A DNA stretch of 64,000 nucleotides, from contig CAJNOL010000551.1 in the NCBI GenBank assembly GCA_905250125.1, positions 1 through 64,000 on the forward strand, read 5' to 3'. This document shows positions 32,260-47,691 of this stretch, one piece after another. The notes under the pieces were generated by a model, which had not been told where the DNA came from, ran no database searches, and saw nothing but the letters and a program-made list of their open reading frames with translations. Positions within the stretch are counted from its first letter, which is position 1. Each line of letters starts with the position of its first letter. Source of the stretch: Rotaria sordida. Lineage: Eukaryota > Rotifera > Eurotatoria > Philodinida > Philodinidae. The position numbers and the translations under genes were made by a program.

Positions 32260-35230
32260 TGTTTTGACGTATATATCGTTGTTTTGTAGAAAATCTTATG
32301 TTTATATTGGGATTCCAAGTAAGAATCGTATTCCATCAACGTTGATGAATCTAATTAACAAAAAATCTAGTTAATGTTGGTTTGCATCTGTAATTAGACT
32401 GAATTTATAGATGCAAAAGTCAATCTTTCATTTTTTATTTCAATGAACTTTTTAATGAATATCTTCTGAATAGTGTTTTTAACGTTTGATTTACTGACTG
32501 TTAGATTAAATTGAAAGTCATTTAGTTTTAAAAGAAGTATTCTCTTTGTCATTCTTATTCATCAATATGTGTATTAAAGTTATACACATTTTATCATGAT
32601 TTTGAAACATTTCTTTAGTAGAGTTATTAAGTGAATTTTACCGTCAATAGTTTTAAAAAAGACATCTTCTGTCATGAATTCATGATAGTTAGTTGAAAAT
32701 TTTTACAAAGCTTATGAACCATGTTGAATATTTCATTTACGAACATGTTTTAAAAATTATGAATTTCATCGAATTTCTGTTTAGTGATTAGTTTTAGATC
32801 TTTCAAAACTTGACCAAACAATTTCACAAAAGCCTTAAAATGTAACTTTAATACATTACATACATCATTATTTCGTTTATTTCTAGTACATTTGATCTAC
32901 ATTTTTTGTTTTATACTAATAAAGAACTGAACGTCGATCGTCACTAGAAATTATTGTAATTATGACATTGATAAGCACAGATATCTATAGGACGTATATT
33001 GAATAAAACTTTAAAGAGTAAGATACTAAATTCTTTAAAAAAACATGCAAATTTTTCAAACTGTACAAGAACCATTCGTGTGCGACTTTTGAAACAAACT
33101 GTATTCATATCTAGATATAGTGTAATTTAGCTTTTTTATATGTATATACTTGCAAGATCATATATTTCATTGATGTATATTCACATGTATATGCCGATAA
33201 TCTAGCAGATATATCTTCACATGCATTTCTTAAATGATTCTAGTGTGACATTCAACAGTAGATAGAATAAAATAGAATAATAAATGACCTAGAAGTTACT
33301 AATGACAAAAAAAAGCTGTTCTAAATGTCAAAAAACATGTGTAACGGGTGTTTTATATTAGTAGTGTTATTTAGTATAATAGATATCGAATAATAGAGTA
33401 TTCAAAGATAAGAGAGTAACATTTCAATAATGTCAAGACACAGCTGTGTATTTGTATATCCTTTTTTTATCAATTTCATTACTTTTTTGTCTATTATAAG
33501 AACTTTTTCATAATAATATTTGTTCATCTAGTCGTACCAAAAGTTTAGACATTGTTTATTAATTATCTACACGTAAATATGCTTTTAACCTTGACAAATC
33601 AAAGGCATTGAATAACTTGAAATGTGACCATTATTTGATAAAATATCATCTTTCAATAAGTAAACTCAAAATAATTATTATTCAAAGAGCATCATTAGTT
33701 TATGTTCGTAATTTCTTTATCTATCGATTATTTATTATTATTATTTTCAAAGATACTATAATAAATAGTCTTTTGTTTATAACGGACTAATTCATATTTT
33801 ATATATAACGTGACACTCTTCGAGTTATATAGAACATATAAAGAAAGAAAGGATGCATCACAAATCAGTTTATTACGCAGGGAAAATTTTTTATATAAAA
33901 TCCAAAGAACAAATTTTTATAAAGATTATTTTTTACGATAATATGATTTATTTCAAAATACGAATAATTATTTTTTTTTACCATGTGGAATAAGAAAAGA
34001 AATGAAATATTTAATTAGCGAATCTGTATATTCAATAGTCACAACTGTCTTCTAGTTTCTTCTATCAGATTTGTGCTTTAGAATTTTTTCTATATGCATT
34101 TTGACAAGCTATTATTGAAAGTTCCTTTTCATGATTACATCCATTAAAAAATCTTGATAACCCATAGAGTAAAATAAATGCTCTGAAATAGCCCTTCTTT
34201 GTCATCAAAACGTTTCCATTGTATTTGACATTATAATTTTTTTAGAGATTCTATAAAAGAAAAAAAGCTTTTTATATCATAGAATATATTACAATAATGA
34301 GAAATAGCACTAATCAATGGTCTCATAGAAAAAACAAAATACGTATATTTGCAGTTTTTTTCATTTCTCAATTGAGATACTTTATTTTAAATCAAAACAT
34401 CAATGAACTCACATGCGACTTAACCTGAAAGTCGTTTTAGATAAATTCAAAAAAAAATGATAAGAATTAAAAAATAAATATAAAAGTAGGAGAAGACAAA
34501 CGAAAAAAAAGACATTTTCAACATCTAAATCACATATAATTTATCTTCTTTTCATGAAAAGATCTGTCTTTTCAATGGAATATACAATGCTAAGAATAGC
34601 CTCATATGGACAATCAGCCATAAAATGGCTGGAATAAATGGTTATCTCAAGCAGAAAAGTGAATTTCTACTGAACATAACTGTTTGACAAAAATCATATG
34701 ACGAGAATCTAACAACAATGATTATTTTAAATAATAGAACAATGAATCCAGATAGCTTATACGAAAAAATACTTCGAATCCTTGGTTGTTATAGAAACAA
34801 AATAGTAGAGAACAACTAAATGCTGAAACAATTATTTGTTTGCATTTCTACTAAAAGATTCATAGCTGCTGAATCTATCTAATTTGAATTACGCAAGTTA
34901 AAACATCATAGAACGAATACAAAACTTTGTTTATCAAATAAATATTTTTGTCTTTAATCTCTATCGAATTTGGATTGAAATGTAAAATGATGTTCTTATC
35001 TTTCTTTCTTTTTTTAATCAACATATATCTTATTCAAGAAAACAGCGAAAAACAATTTTTCATATTTGTTAAAACAAAACTGATTTGATATACAAATCAA
35101 TGGCCAAATACAATAGCAACAAATATCATCTACATTTGATCATTTCATTTGCATCATAACGAGTGAATAAAATATTTTTCAAATACAAAACAAAATGAAT
35201 TTTTAAAACGTTGAAAATAACAGACTTCTA
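32260..35230. other. Intergenic A+T-rich region
   Basis: About 3 kb of very A+T-rich DNA. No coding exon, RNA gene or clear repeat is visible. Confidence 0.5.
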
Positions 35231-35238
35231 ATATCAGT

Positions 35239-35550
35239 TCATGCTGTCGATGATGATGAAGATATTGGAGCATTAAATATTAGTTCATTATAGATAATAG
35301 ATCGAAGCAATTCTTCACTTTTTTTAATTTTTTTCATACTTGTTTCCTATTAAATAAAAATATATTAAAATAGATTATTGAGAATTCTTATTCTGATCAT
35401 ACCTTTATTTTATATGATTTTACTGGTTCAGAAAGAAGGGCAATAAGACATTGATCACCTGTTGAATCTATTAAATAAAACTATATAATCACATTAAACA
35501 TATTGATATCACATACATCTTTGAATCGGTATTACTGGTTTTTTTGCCAT
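35239..35550 (-). CDS. Small three-exon gene, uncharacterised 68-residue protein
   Basis: On the minus strand three exons join with GT-AG introns of 49 and 56 nt: 35550-35517, 35467-35403 and 35346-35239. Lengths of 34, 65 and 108 nt give 69 codons including the TGA, in frame throughout. Both introns have the short length and ...TTTATTTAATAG acceptor typical of this window, which makes chance unlikely. The product starts MAKKPVIPIQRYSTGDQ, continues CLIALLSEPVKSYKIK and KKIKKSEELLRSIIYNEL, and ends in a Ser-rich tail. It is basic, probably a short helical protein, with no signal peptide or membrane segment. I do not recognise the family. Confidence 0.65.
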
Positions 35551-35559
35551 TTTTTAAAA

Positions 35560-38500
35560 GATATTTTCAACTTATATTGATGTACAGATTATTTCTCTAT
35601 ATTTATTTTAATCCGCTGAATCGAATTCTCTGTATATTCAATTTTCTATCAATAATATTTTCTTATTCTATAATGTAAATATTATCAAAACAAATAGAAA
35701 GACAAAAAAAAACAATATGTTAATAATCTTTGTATATTGAGTGAAGTAATAAAAAGATAAAAATACGAGAAATGGATATTTTCAACGTAAAAACAGTGAC
35801 TAATGTCGATACCATTCATGAAAAACTGAATAAGTCGAATGTATATAAATATGAAAGAAAAAGAATTTTTTAACATCAAATTAGGTACTCATTTATAGAA
35901 GGAAGGTCATACAACATAGAATATATATGATAATTTGACTATCTGGCAATCAATAATGTATATCAAAATAATTTTATTATTTAAAGTTTATAGTACTTGA
36001 GAAACTTTTATTCCATATATAATTTTAATAAATTAATTCTAATAAAAGAGTATGTCATACGAAGACCAAAGAGTAAGAATGTTGAATATAGAAAATAAAC
36101 AAGAAAAAAAAACACAAATCTTTAAAAACAAGTACCTATAACATTACATTAGTTGATTTTCATCGTTGTTAATTTAATTGGCATTGTTTGGTAAGTAAAT
36201 AAATTTCATCGTTCAGCGAATGTTTCTTTTTCTCTAGGTTATTTACACAAATTTTTTACAAAACTAAAAACTAAAAGCGCTTTTAAAGATATGTCTGCAA
36301 TAGGAAAAATTAGTCTATTATTTAAATATTAACTTAAGAAAAATTTATGTTTATCTTTTTCAATATTAACGTCTATGTTTCCATACTTATCTTAGAAACA
36401 AGTGCAGACTTACAACAAAATTGTTTTTGATTGTTACAAATTTTTATCCATTATTTTTAATTTGTTTCCAAACCGAAAATATAATTATAACACTACAGTC
36501 GTCGATCAATATGTATGGAATAGAAAGAACAAAATCTTTTCTCAAATAAATTCCACTAAATTCAAAAAGAAAAAAACAGAATACAAAAATACATGACAAA
36601 TTGTCGATGACACAGAAAAAGAAATGACTGAGAAAAATGACATTTTCAGTCGTAAACTAAATAGAGAAGAAAAAAGTTTTTGTTTGAATTAAATATTAAA
36701 GAATAAAGGTTTGTTATATTATAGAAATAAAGTTAAATATACGATTTATCTCTGACTATTTATACACAGAATGATAACATGCAAAAAAAATGTTTTATTA
36801 ATCAAAACGAGCAAAATGTACTCAGATCGAACGACATGAGAAGTACTCCTGACCTATAGATGTTACGAACATAAAGACCTGAAAGCATTTATTTCTCTAC
36901 TAAAAATATCCTCTAAATATTACTTTTCTTGTAGATATGATTCGAAAAATGTTAATAAAATTTTCAAGCAAGCATGGAAAAATGCATTAATATTAATTAC
37001 ATTTAATATTTTCTACAATAAATCATAGAAAATTTTTATTCGCGACATCTGTTTTATTTTACTTTGTATATAATAACCACCAATAGGAAGCAATTGAAAA
37101 TTGAATATACAGCTGGTCTGATGATAATTACTACCAGTATCCTTGAATCTTATTTTGTTTATTCAAATTGTTTCTTATTATTTCATAAATTGCAAAGCAA
37201 AAGTTCGGCTATTTTTTCAATCTAGATATATCTGTTAAATAATTTGTTAATGTTTAAATAAAAAATTTGATTGAAAACTTTGATTTGATTAGTTTTGACA
37301 GACTCTTTCTTTTTCAGTTAAAGAGAATTTGAACGTTAATGATGAATATTAAACGATTGAAACTTTCATATATAGTGAATAATTGCATTTCCTCTTGAAA
37401 AATTGCAAGTAGATGATGCTATCAAAAAAAAACATCACTTACGCACTTTTTTCTATCAGAATAAAATCATATTTGGGAGATAGGAAAAAAGGCATATCGA
37501 CCTTTTTTGGCATAATATCAAATATGTTATTCTTTTAGAGGCCTTGTAATTTTCCATTTTAAAGGTTTGCAATCACAAGAAAAAGATGTTTGCCTACTCA
37601 CTCGGTTGAAAAAGATTCATTCTTAATATACAGACTTTTGAGAATTTGAAGTTACGCATTCGTCGATGTGAGCAGAACAATGTTAAAGAAATGACAGAAT
37701 AAAAGTTTGCTTCCGTTGATTGGGATTACCTTCTCAATGTTATAAATTTTCCTCAGCAGAAACAATTATGCATATGAAAAGCAATGCATTGGAAATTTTC
37801 TCATCAAGAAGAAGAGTTTTTTGTTTAAATCTATTGAAAAAAAAATTAATATTGGAAAAGTGTTTTGATTTAAAATCTAGCATATGACATGTTGTTTTTC
37901 TCTTTACGAATAAAATATATCAACATTCTTTTCACCTTATTCTAATTAATAAATTTGTTCTATAAAGTCTATATTTGTATGTTCGAGAAAATAAATAATT
38001 TATCAAAAGATTCATTTTTAGTTAATATCTTATTCGATATAGTCTTCAATACATATAGATTGTTTGGATATTATGAGTAAGCGTAAATAAACATTCTTAT
38101 TATAATTATATCGACGAGTGTATTAATAAGCAACTTTGATGTAATTATAGTTGAAGTTAATTCGATAATGTTTTCAACCTTATTTTTCATATATTCATAT
38201 TCCTTATTTGTTCAATTATTGTTGTGATACGACTGGATAAAATTGCTTTAAATTGATAAAAAACAATAATCTATAGAAACTTTTATTAGTTTCTTGTAAA
38301 GTCAACCGTGAATATCAATAGTTAGAATGAATACATTTACATAGTTCATTCCATTCAGATTCATATTTAAGTTTCACAAAATCAAAATAGATTTGTTCAA
38401 ATTAGTGGCGTAACCAAGAATGGCTTATTGAGTGAAATGAGCAAACAAAAGATATTCGAAGATATTTGAACCAAGTAATGATCAATATGCATAACCTGAT

Positions 38501-39190
38501 GCGTTTTGATCTTGACTTTTTTTATTAAATTAAACTCATAGGAAAGGTTACATATTTCTGGATGAAAGTTTTTTTAATTTTGATCATTCAGTGAAGTAGC
38601 ACATAGTCGAAAGTAGTTTTTATGCGGAAGAAAAAATGATTCAATTTTTTTCGTATTACTGCCAAACTTGCAGTAGCTACAATAAGTTTAATAATGATAA
38701 AAACCGCGTTGTTCCTGAAAAATAAACTGGATCTTCAAATTTTGGTATGAAGTTTTTTTTTCTTTTCCTACAAAGACTATTTTTGACTACATGCTGCTTC
38801 ACTGCAAGGTTAGAACCGAAAAAAAACCTTCTCGAAGAAATGGTACGCAGCTCATAGAATTGTTTTTTTTCAGAAATTTGTATGCATTCCATGAATTCAC
38901 TTCTTAATCAAAGTTCAAGAGTTTGATAAACTGTTCATTACTCATCCAACTAGCGACGATGGTTTATTTTTAACACATTTTCTGTCTATCCAATACGTAC
39001 ACTAATTCAAATAGCCGATATACTATAAAACACTTCATATGTACAAAAGATACACATAATTTAACCAATTAATAAGGTTTAATATATTACTCGTACTTGA
39101 AATCGACATAGTTGTTTTACCATAAAAGGTTTTTCATAATTCGTATCACTTCTGATGAGCAGAATTTTGTAAAACGAAAAAACAAGGACG
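35560..39190. other. Intergenic A+T-rich region
   Basis: About 3.6 kb without a gene that I can support. Short open frames here are Phe/Asn/Lys-rich, as expected by chance in such DNA. Confidence 0.5.
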
Positions 39191-39201
39191 GAAATACGCA
39201 G

Positions 39202-40184
39202 GTGAAGTTAGTCTCATATTCGAATAAAATCAGCCGATATTCGTCCAGGAAGCTGTTCCAGAGCGTTCCAAAGTAGAACTTGACGAGCTCTATCGATTGG
39301 TAATCTTGGATTTTCTATATCTCATACCATTTGTGAAAAAATCCCAAAATACTCATTTTTCACTATGTGAATCTTGCCACATGGTTCGTAATATCAGCCG
39401 ATATTCGTACAGGAAAGTGTTCCAGGTGGGTGTGAGTGTGAGTGATCGTCTTCCCTTCAGTCACACCCACACCCTCATCCACATCCACACCCTCACCCAC
39501 GTCTACACTCACACCATCACAACGTTTTATCAGCTACTATTTGTGCAGAAAAATACTTCTGAGCGATTCCTTATTACCAGGCTGAGCCAAATCAAATTTG
39601 TTAGTGGAAGTTATGGGACGAATGACCTTACTCATACAAAGTGGCAGAATCTACCTCATGAGTTAGAATCTATTAAGTCCATATATATTGATTGTACTGA
39701 GACGGTAACAGCTACGAAAAATATAATCATACCATTATATAGAGCTCATCAAACTGTACTTGACGTGAGTCTAAAAATTTAGAATACATTTCTAGAGGAA
39801 ACTTGTCGACTTTTATCGGAAAAGTTCAAAAGATGCAATAGACAAAAGCCAACATTATTTTTTCTCCTTACACATGCTTTGAGTTATGGCAACACCAAGA
39901 TTACCAATTTATAGAGCTCGTCAGGTTACATTTGGAAACGTGTTGGAACAGCTCGAAGAACTTCCTAGACGAATATCGGCTGATTTTACTAACCATGTAG
40001 CAAGATTCACATAGTAAAAAATGAGTCTTTTGGGATTTTTTCACGAACGGTATGAGATATGGAAAATCCAAGGTTACCAATCGATAGAGCTCATCAAGTT
40101 TTACTTTGCAACTCGCTGGAACATCTAAAAGAACTTCCTAGACGAATATCGGCTGGTTTTACTCGAATATGAGGCTAACTTCAC
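39202..40184. mobile_element. Foldback element inserted in a Tc1/IS630-like transposase remnant
   Basis: The left arm 39202-39425 starts GTGAAGTTAGTCTCATATTC and contains AGCCGATATTCGTCCAGGAA, GAGCTCTATCGATTGGTAA and ACTATGTGAATCTTGC. The right arm 39950-40184 is its reverse complement with about 10% differences. The AGCCGATATTCGT motif occurs twice in each arm, so each arm holds an internal repeat. The 520-bp spacer carries a C/A-rich degenerate tract. Its right end overlaps the last codons of the transposase frame. No target duplication is clear. Confidence 0.8.
39424..39526. repeat. GTGTGAG / CCACACCC degenerate tract
   Basis: GTGGGTGTGAGTGTGAGTG is followed after 20 bases by a run of CACACCCACACCCTCA- and CCACATCCACACCC-like units. 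The two strands face each other and can pair as a hairpin in the foldback spacer. It resembles the tract at 23094-23200. Confidence 0.6.
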
Positions 40185-41075
40185 GTGGGTCGTTGTTGAC
40201 TATCTTGATCATCTTCGAAGATAATATAACGTAAATCACCTAATTTTTCTTTCGCTTTTTCTGCTATAATAGTTCGAATAAATTGTGCATATCTTTCACC
40301 AGTAACGTACAAGTTTTTCCGATGATCACTACCTTTTGATCTGATGAGTTCTAACCACTCATCAACAAAAAATTGAAGATTGTTTAGGAAATAATCCTTG
40401 ATAGGAAATACCTTCCCATAGCATGACACTTTTCTGAAACTTTTCTTTTAGTTTCGTTTTCAATTCGTATGGAATATCAGATTTGGATTCAGCATAAATA
40501 TCTTCGTTGTGTTAATTGGATTGAAGATTTAAAGTAAATATACCACTAAAGTCTGTATTCAAAACATAAGCCCAGTCATAAAGCTTGTTTCCTTTCTTAA
40601 AACCATTTTTTTTTCGTAATCGTTTTGCAATGATAACACATGGAAGTTTTTGATCGGTTGTTAATTTTTGTACTATTTCTCTTTTCCACCATTTTAATTT
40701 TAATGATTGTTTAGTTCGCCAAATTGAACCTTTCGATGTTTTAAAACCTTGTTGTTGAAGTTTTGTATTAACACTTCTGATGGATGCGTTTTTGGCTATT
40801 CGAAGATTGTTTTTCATAGCTTGAATATTTTCAAGTGTTGTTGTTGTTGTTGTACGTGGTGCACCCGATCTTGGCAAATCATTCACCTGATTTCCATTTA
40901 GAATTTTCCCAACTTTGACGTTGAAAGCACATTTCGTTGTATAAGATGGCGAATTTTCAGATTGAATAAGAAAATTTTTAATTTCTTTAGATTTTCATGA
41001 TGGATGTATTTGTTTTAAATGTAATACAAATGAACGAAATTCTTTTGTATCTGTCGCTGATTGTTCACGTGACAT
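40181..41075 (-). pseudogene. Tc1/mariner-IS630-like transposase, truncated and frameshifted
   Basis: On the minus strand a frame starts at ATG 41075 (MSREQSATDTK...). It continues through an in-frame TGA near 40995 into a helix-turn-helix region with the Tc1-type linker LPRSGAPRTTTT, followed by NASIRSVNTKL and SKGSIWRTKQSLKLK. A first catalytic Asp may lie in VLNTDFSGIF. A frame change near 40430-40510 leads to a second block (FVDEWLELI, YVTGERYAQFI, YIIFEDDQDS) that should hold the second catalytic Asp. The sequence stops there: the last stop codon is formed by the foldback end (40184), and the region with the third acidic residue is missing. The element is dead. No terminal inverted repeats were found. 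Confidence 0.8.
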
Positions 41076-41589
41076 TCTGTGTTGATTCAGTTGTAACAGA
41101 CTAATGTTATTACTGATAAACTGCGTTCATCGACACGTGTAGAAGCAAAAATATATCGATAAAAAAAAGATTTTCTACTCTGGCACACGATAGTTAAAAC
41201 ACCCTGGAAATAACAACTTTAGCTGTCGGAGAACTTTGAAAAAATACATCGCAGTGTTTTTTGCAGTTTCTCATCAATAGGTTTAGATATAGATTCGAAA
41301 CTTTGTGACTATGTAGTATTATGTATGCTCAACAACCCATCAAAGTTTCAAAAAGATTCGCTTTTAATAAATGCGAAAATGAAAAACTTTTTAAATCATC
41401 TCAGCACTTCTGCGATAACTCTTATAGAGTTTTTATATACCGCATTATTTATTTGTTCTTTTTTGCATTCCCTATCATTGACTGTGGAACGAATGAAAAC
41501 GGAAAATAACTAATCGTTTCGTTTGGTATTACCACCTGGTTCTCTCCGCTGTCAATCAAGTAAAGAAGCAAGAAAGAAAAAACAGATAA

Positions 41590-41660
41590 TATATGTGTGG
41601 TGTGCATATAAATAATATATACAAATATATATATATATGTGTGTGTGTGTGTATTGTATT
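41590..41660. repeat. TA/TG microsatellite
   Basis: An alternating TA run followed by a TG run (about 41614-41652). Simple repeat only. Confidence 0.85.
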
Positions 41661-44200
41661 GTATAGTCTGATCAACCCAACATTGCCCATGAAATGTCTG
41701 TGTAAACATTTATAAATTAAAAAGAAAAAAATTACGAAAAATTTATCAAATGAATTACAGTTCTCAGGCAACATTCGATACAAGTTATTTACTCTTGTTT
41801 GCTTCAAACCATAGCACAATCATTTCTTAGCCACAACAGGCAATACTAGAATTCAAACCTGTAAAAAGCTGTCTGTTCTCTTAAAAAACCAGAACTGATA
41901 CTATATATTCTAAGGATTTTATCATACGATCTTTCTTCTCTTTTTGATTTGTCCTCAATGTAGTAAAAATGTTTATGTCTATGCATACTAGTTGAAAACT
42001 TAGCAGAAGAAGACATTTCCAAAAAGGCTTTTTTTGTTACAGTTTCAGTGGTATATCATTGTCTTATGACAACAGATACATTTTCTCAAACCTCTGATCT
42101 ACCATTTCTGTAACTGTCAATGTGTAATATAGACACTTAAAGAATCATATCTTTTCTTCAAATATCAACAGAGATCAAGGATACACAAGCTTCGTTGTAA
42201 GCAACCTTTACAATATTATGAGTAGCATGTTTTAGGTTAAAGGCAGAAGATAAATTTTTTATAGGTTTCTATTTGAGCAATTTTCGTAGCTCGTCATGAA
42301 AGCTATTGATGCTCAAAAAATCGTTTCAATTCTGAATCTAATAGTAGAGATTATAGATAACCAACAATAACACGATGTAGTCTTCAGAGGATCCTAGGTA
42401 GCAGGTATACTAAACTTTTCATTATCAAATTTTCATTTTAATTCGAGACCATTCATATATTCTTTTTGTTCAGAATTTTAATTCTTTATCAAATAATATA
42501 TAAATTATCTATCATACTATATGAATATTATTCCAAAAATGAGCGAATCTCATCTGTCATTTTATCTTTCTAAAGGTCATAAGGAAGACTATTTGGTCGA
42601 GTACCAAAATAAAAGAAAAGTATCATTGATCAAAGTGAAATTTATAGAAATGACTACTAATTTTGCACTCTATCAGTACTTCAAGTTTCACATCAAATGA
42701 TATTTGTTTTCTAATTGAGCTAAAATAGTCTCAAATGGTTTTCACTCTTTTATCTTTGAGCACCTCTCATATATTTGTATTAAAATATATAGTCGTACTC
42801 TTTAGTAAAAAACCTTGAATGAGCTTTTGGTCTTTTTCCAGAATGTTTTTACGTTAAAAGACGCAGTTTTTCACGGGCTCTCTTCTATTGCAATGAGATT
42901 TCTGGGAGTCTTCAATTTTAGATCTTACTAGTAGAAAAACTTGAAAAAAAATGCAAAAATCCTTTACTTTTTCATGAAAAAGAAACATTTTATTGGCTCT
43001 GTTGTTTCACTAAATGATGTATACGAAGGGACGAAAAAAACATAATCTGACAGAAGAAAAGCTCTCCTTGCTTTTTGGCAAAAGTCATCGCTATGTTAAT
43101 GCTCGAAATAATGAAGTCTTTTTGTAGTATATTAAAAAGTACGAGAAAATAAATATGCGTCTTCTACCTCTTTAAAACCTATCACCATTGCGTACCTCGT
43201 AATTTGACAAGAGATTGTCAGATCAGCCTGATACTTCGGATATAGTAGTATCTCTATGAGGCCTTTGTTTTCAGATAATTAGATCCAAAATCAAAAAATG
43301 TTCTCTGGCCATATTGTCTAATATATTGACGAACTCCCTTTAAAAAAATGTGTTTTTATCTTGATGATATACTGAAAAAAGGCTCGAACTACTTTTTTTC
43401 CAGGCTTATCTATAAATCTACTACGAAATAATAGTATTGACTTTCGTTTTTGATTGATTTTAAACATTAGTTTAATATTGTATTGGATTTTTTTTGATAT
43501 ACAATCTGAAATTTATAACAATAAAGCCAAACTCATTCTCTATATTTCATAAGTCATGATAAACATTTTTATCTATTACTAAAATGAGAAAAGAGATAAA
43601 TATAATAGGACATCACGGATTGTGATAACACACGGATTAAGAATTTCTCTGTCGAAACAAACGACTCTAAATTACTGTTAGGTTATATAGAAACCAAAAA
43701 TGTTCAGGTACTCTAGAAAATACATTTCAATCAACATATTCTTCTTTGAGAACAAAGTTAAAGAATGAAAACTGTTTCTTATCATTATTATTTTATGCTT
43801 TAACAAAGATCAGTGACGCGTCAGTAAAGTCAACAATACCTATTCAGTCAGTTAGTCATCATAGTGTTATCGTTTAATCCTGTTGACAGTTGGGTTATAA
43901 TGTATGCTGTTATTTTCTTTTATATTTGCTTTCATATAGGTGTATGCAAATGTCTATATACAACTGTGTTTCGAAAAGAAATCCTTCTGTTGACACAATA
44001 ACATCCCATTGTTTTTTGTAGATGACAATATTATCTAAATAGTGTCTCGCCATCGGTTCTTTTTTTCTCTATGAACGTCAATGATAACAGGTGTTGTTAT
44101 CTTCCATGAACAGTTTTTGTTTATTTGAAAAATAAGAAAAAAAAGGTTAAAAAATTATTCATATATATCTACATAAGTTTTTTTTATCTTAATTTTTTTA
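41661..44200. other. Intergenic region upstream of the aminotransferase pseudogene
   Basis: About 2.5 kb without a gene or a clear inverted repeat. Confidence 0.45.
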
Positions 44201-44221
44201 CAGAAAAAAATAAGAATTATT

Positions 44222-45621
<1,400 letters not shown>

Positions 45622-45624
45622 TGT

Positions 45625-47690
45625 TATTTTTGAAATTGATTTTAACCTTTAGATATCTTACTCTTTATTTTATTTTAATCTTCGTATTTCTTTTTTATTT
45701 TGTAGATTTATCTTTTGTTTGACATTTTCTTCATGATTTTTATCATGTCTTTGGTGTTCTTTATTTTTTTTTAAAACAAAACATAATGTGTATATGCATG
45801 CACATGTTATTTATAGAGACTTTACTTAATTCTAATTTCCTAGGGATTCAAAATAACAAAAATAGCTCTCAATACATCTGTATCCTTCTATCTCGTATGT
45901 TGTCAATAAAATCCGTCTTCTATTAGATTCTAATAGTTGCATGATGTACATAGATATATCATTGTCATTGCTCGTCTTTCTTCTTTTTTTTTTTTACCCC
46001 TTGTCATGTTTATGATGCTTTATCGACACGAACAACCAGTAAAGAACGGAACACAAAGGTTTAATCTCATGGGTGTGGTGTACATTTAGTGTTAGAGACA
46101 GATGAGAGATCAATTTTTGACGACTGACTACCACCGTATAAATTTTTTTATCCCTTCTCTAACAACGGTGACGGTCGTATGCGTTGTTATGATGATGGCC
46201 GTCGTCGTCGTCGTAGTTGTAGTAGAAGTATAATAGCACTAGTGCAACTTTTTTTCTCTCTCTTTCTCTATTTCTTTCTCGTGTCTTTTCAACTGATTAC
46301 ACATACACACATACGCAACTGGATCCTTCGTATTCATTTTCAATGTCCCTCGCGTTCATTATAACAAAGAGAAGCAGAGAGAAAGGGAGAAAAGTAATCA
46401 TAACAAAGCAAAAAAAAACAAAACTCTACTGAACAGTTTAAGGTAAGTAATGCTCGCTTGCTTGCATCATTGAACTTTTATAGAGTAAATTTTCTCTTTA
46501 CTTGCCGGTTTTTTTTTTATGCATACAGTTCTTTGTTTTAGGTTATAAGTGCATTTTTCTTTCGACACGATTGACTATCGGTCAGAAAAACGACTGATAT
46601 ATTAGTCTTCATTAATAACTTTTCAGACATTCTACCGTCTACGACTTGCGATAAATAGGCGTAACAGCTGGTCTTGGTGTTTTTTTGACCGTCTTCTTCT
46701 TTTTCTTTTTCTTCTTATTCATATAATATTATTCACAAGTATTGAGAATACATAAACTATAGTTTAATCCTAAGAGAAATGAGACACATTCACAAAAGAA
46801 GATATTATTGTAATGTATTAGGTTAAATCATTACTGTGAGTATCGACTACGTGAAAAGTGATGATCAAATTATGTAAACATTTTGTGACGTCATTATCAA
46901 AAGAGAAAGTATACATATGTGTATTTCTAGGTAAGCATATCTATTCATGGCCTCAAAATTCGACATATAGACACACACACTTATATATATATATATATAT
47001 GTGTTGTACATCTTTTCGAGGACGAAAAGGACGAAAATGCGCAGAAAGTAATAAATAAAATACATAAGTAGAAGAACAAATAATATAAAAGGAAATAAAT
47101 GTGAGAAGTATGTTCAGGGTCATTTATTTTATTTCGTCTTTAAATAATCTAGAAAATAACAACACGTTGATGTAAGCCTTACAGTATTATTAGGCAATTC
47201 GAATATTGATTCAATTTGTTCATATATATAGTTCAATGTTTTTGTTGTGGTTTGTGTGAATAACAGAGAAAATGTACATAGGATAAAGTAAGTAAAGACA
47301 CGGAGAGGTCGACTATTTTCGATTTCATTATTGTCTATGCATGCGTATGTGAACAGAAAGAGAAAGAAGAAGAGAGAAACATGTTACACCGTCAGCATTA
47401 CCACCGCAAGCTAGCTGAATTGGACTATGTCAATAGTAATATTAACAACAGAAGCAATAGCAATAGCATTACCAGTGATTTTATATGTTCTTCACATATT
47501 ATTCTTCAATTGAGTCAAGTATTCGTGGGAAGGATAAAATATTATCAGGTTCTAAGAAAAACAAAAAAAAATGAATGTGATGGCATTCCATAAGAAATGT
47601 AAATTTTACTAATAACCAATTCATATTCTTGTAGATTTCATCTTTTTTTCTTTAATTCTACTAAAATTTATTTGAATCTCTTCAATATCT
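45625..47690. other. Upstream region of the cordon-bleu gene
   Basis: No coding exon is supported here. The stretch is less A+T-rich near 46080-46400 and contains GAGA-like purine runs and a TA/CA microsatellite (about 46970-47000). It probably includes the promoter and 5' UTR of the next gene. A 70-codon frame starting at 47381 is rich in Asn and Ser and is probably leader sequence. Confidence 0.5.
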
Positions 47691-47691
47691 G

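Noticed and set aside
39297-39782. 161-codon plus-strand frame with a His/Thr-rich stretch
   Set aside because: It lies wholly inside the foldback, its repeats come from the C/A-rich tract, and it matches no protein pattern.
42800-43400. Possible further foldback element
   Set aside because: Some words looked reversed, but no arm longer than about 10 bp could be aligned.
47381-47593. 70-codon frame upstream of cordon-bleu
   Set aside because: Asn/Ser-rich with no family match and no splice donor in frame leading to the Cobl domain; better read as leader sequence.
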